In this document: in pieces, positions 29,687-30,169 of the stretch
How the letters are laid out: every line of letters starts with the position of its first letter
Numbering within the stretch: the first letter of the stretch is position 1
Source: Thiobacillus sp.
Lineage (GTDB): Bacteria; Pseudomonadota; Gammaproteobacteria; Burkholderiales; Thiobacillaceae
Direction of reading: 5' to 3'
Assembly (NCBI GenBank): GCA_011391285.1
Contig: JAABQU010000144.1
Coordinates: 1-30,169 of the forward strand
Length of the DNA: 30,169 bases
Made by a program: the position numbers and the translations under genes
The notes under the pieces: generated by a model
What the model was told of the DNA's origin: nothing
The model's input: the letters and a program-made list of their open reading frames with translations, nothing else
Databases searched by the model: none

Positions 29687-30169
29687 TTACTTGATCTGGA
29701 CCAGTTCGACACGACGGTTCTTGAAGCGATCCTCGTCCGTAACGTTGCCGGCAACCGGCTGGGATTCGCCATATCCCTTGGCTGACAGGCGGTCTGCGGC
29801 GATGCCTTTGCTGACCAGATAGTTGCGAACGGCTTCAGCACGTTGCTGGGACAGATTCATGTTGTACGCATCGCTGCCGCGGCTGTCCGTGTGGCCTGCC
29901 ACTTCGATGTTCACATTGCCCCATTTGTCCAGGGAAGTGACATCGCGGTCGATGATGGCGATGTCTTCCTGACGCAGGGTGGCCTTGTCGAAATCGAAGT
30001 TCACGCCTTCAAGAACGAGTTTCTGCGGAGGTGCGGGTGCGGGCGTGGGAGCCGGCGCGACATAAGCCGGCGCAGGTGCGGCAGGCGCGACGGCGACAGG
30101 CTCAGGCGCTGCAGCAATCTGCGCGGGCACAGCGCAGGGCTTGCCGAGAAGGTCGCGGCCCGGACAGCC
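29687..30169 (-). CDS. OmpA family outer-membrane protein, C-terminal part (5' end outside window)
   Basis: The frame is open to the right edge and covers about 160 residues. A Cys-containing segment (GCPGRDLLGKPCAV) and a Pro/Ala-rich linker lead into the peptidoglycan-binding OmpA domain: LEGVNFDFDKATLRQEDIAI, IEVAGHTDSRGSDAYNMNLS followed by QQRAEAVRNYLVSKGI, LSAKGYGESQPVAGN and FKNRRVELVQIK. It should anchor the outer membrane to peptidoglycan through diaminopimelate, with the Asp and Arg of the HTDSRGS and NRRVEL motifs. The N-terminal barrel, if present, lies outside the window. Confidence 0.93.
   Translation of the reverse strand, partial: GCPGRDLLGKPCAVPAQIAAAPEPVAVAPAAPAPAYVAPAPTPAPAPPQKLVLEGVNFDFDKATLRQEDIAIIDRDVTSLDKWGNVNIEVAGHTDSRGSDAYNMNLSQQRAEAVRNYLVSKGIAADRLSAKGYGESQPVAGNVTDEDRFKNRRVELVQIK

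Noticed and set aside
1..30169. tRNA genes, CRISPR arrays, insertion sequences, phage or attachment sites
   Set aside because: Nothing of the kind could be recognised by reading both strands.

Overview
The window is dense, high-GC bacterial chromosome with short intergenic gaps, many 4-base ATGA/GTGA gene overlaps and no stretch above 300 bases without a gene. The gene families (SelO ending in CSS, RlhA, a CobD/CbiB-like membrane protein, fused SpmA/SpmB, Ppx/GppA, OmpA, two TSUP transporters, DoxX, an SLC13 permease) suggest a betaproteobacterium, possibly a sulfur oxidiser of the Thiobacillus type. The genus is inferred from gene content only. I saw no tRNA, rRNA, CRISPR, transposase or phage gene, and no obvious compositional break, so this looks like core chromosome.

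Layout. 1-264 is the 3' end of an iron superoxide dismutase gene with its terminator. 327-3206 (-) is an operon of selO, a lipoprotein gene and a DUF6499-type gene. 3284-3748 is a DoxX gene. 3761-6990 is a selenium/ergothioneine-type locus: selD and egtD on the minus strand, divergent from an EgtB/SenA-type C-S or C-Se bond-forming enzyme. 6994-11165 is a molybdenum cofactor locus: moaA diverges from TSUP-mobB-moeA-moaD-moaE, with a near-perfect ModE-type palindrome between them. A DCC-family thioredoxin-like gene follows at 11167-11571 (-).

11650-13850 is a MarR regulator with a 39-bp double-dyad operator on its promoter, followed by cytochrome b561 and two YceI periplasmic lipocalin-like proteins. 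13931-15877 is rlhA (23S rRNA hydroxylation), convergent with a one-domain ModE-like DNA-binding protein. 16288-18244 holds a DUF302 protein, the fluoride channel crcB preceded by a 9-codon mini-ORF and a long inverted repeat, a DUF190 gene and a second TSUP transporter. 18275-19234 (-) is a secreted metallo-beta-lactamase-fold hydrolase.

19378-23540 is a tightly coupled run: membrane-anchored GyrI-like protein, CobD/CbiB-like protein, SpmA-SpmB fusion, Ppx/GppA. 23574-25912 (-) holds an SLC13 permease with TrkA-C-like domains and a small GlsB/YeaQ membrane protein. 26180-26934 holds a small unknown protein and a Nudix hydrolase. 26977-29466 (-) holds a stand-alone diiron ODP-fold protein, a glutathione S-transferase and a SAM methyltransferase. 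The window ends inside an OmpA-family gene on the minus strand.

The most interesting points are (1) selD beside egtD and divergent from an EgtB-type enzyme whose metal motif looks SenA-like, pointing to selenoneine or ergothioneine chemistry without a visible senB; (2) a Mo-box plus a truncated ModE in one window, with a TSUP transporter leading the cofactor operon; (3) the MarR operator architecture; and (4) the crcB leader arrangement.
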